From NCBI GenBank assembly GCA_022826345.1, contig JAJDVB010000086.1:1-5195 (forward strand): a DNA stretch of 5,195 bases, in the 5' to 3' direction. Under the pieces are notes generated by a model. It was not told the DNA's origin. It saw nothing but the letters and a program-made list of their open reading frames with translations, and did not search any database. The translations under genes and the position numbers were made by a program. Below are positions 5,137 to 5,195 of the stretch, one piece after another. Numbering within the stretch: the first letter of the stretch is position 1; every line of letters begins with the position of its first letter. The stretch comes from Alphaproteobacteria bacterium (GTDB lineage Bacteria; Pseudomonadota; Alphaproteobacteria; UBA828).

Positions 5137-5195
5137 ATGTCGACGCCTGCGCGGGGCTACCGCGATCTCCACGAACATATCGCGGCGCTGCGCGA
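5137..5195 (+). CDS. 5' end of a probable UbiD-family decarboxylase gene
   Basis: An ATG at 5137, preceded by AAGGAG at 5121-5126 (10 nt upstream), opens a frame that runs to the window edge and encodes MSTPARGYRDLHEHIAALR. The segment YRDLHEHIAALR resembles the N-terminus of UbiD-family (de)carboxylases, which typically begin with a (Y)RDLREHLxxLE-type helix. Family members use prenylated FMN, supplied by a UbiX-type partner, to decarboxylate aromatic or alpha,beta-unsaturated acids in the cytoplasm. Only 19 complete codons are visible, so the assignment rests on this one motif. The gene diverges from the transporter operon across a 194-bp shared regulatory region, which fits a joint uptake and decarboxylation locus. 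Confidence 0.6.
   Translation, partial: MSTPARGYRDLHEHIAALR

Noticed and set aside
1..5195. CRISPR array, tRNA, rRNA, insertion sequence or attachment site
   Set aside because: I saw no regularly spaced repeats, no tRNA-like cloverleaf, no rRNA-like sequence, and no transposase or terminal inverted repeats.

Overview
The window looks like accessory metabolic DNA from a GC-rich Pseudomonadota, most likely an alphaproteobacterium. This rests on the high GC content, strong GC preference at third codon positions, and the abundance of TRAP and TctC/Bug-type solute receptors. The exact taxon cannot be read from the sequence.

Layout from left to right: the last 24 codons of a plus-strand gene (1-77); a short AT-richer regulatory stretch with a promoter candidate and a 7+7 bp inverted repeat; a plus-strand pair made of a small ribbon-helix-helix-like protein (199-429) and a small two-helix membrane protein (426-710) whose start overlaps the first gene's stop; then a convergent minus-strand transport operon. 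In transcription order that operon encodes a TctC/Bug-type periplasmic receptor (4942-3920), a TRAP receptor DctP (3801-2791), the small TRAP permease DctQ (2726-2154) and the large TRAP permease DctM (2153-747). At the right edge a divergent plus-strand gene starts at 5137; its 19 complete codons resemble the N-terminus of UbiD-family decarboxylases.

DctP, DctQ and DctM make a complete TRAP transporter, which would use an ion gradient to import an organic acid captured in the periplasm. The extra TctC-type receptor belongs to another transporter family (TTT), and no TctA or TctB membrane partner lies in the window. Together with a divergent UbiD-like gene, this suggests, as inference, a locus for uptake and decarboxylation of an organic acid, possibly aromatic.

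The non-coding parts carry recognisable structure. There is a 13-bp stem-loop after the TctC-type gene, a pair of related stem-loops sharing a TTCCC-GTCTCGGG core before dctP and before dctQ, and a 194-bp divergent regulatory region with one promoter candidate per direction and a 16-bp GC palindrome next to the ribosome binding site of the UbiD-like gene.

The two points most worth following are the hybrid TRAP/TTT receptor arrangement next to the UbiD-like gene, and the uncharacterised RHH-like/two-TM gene pair with its own operator-like dyad.
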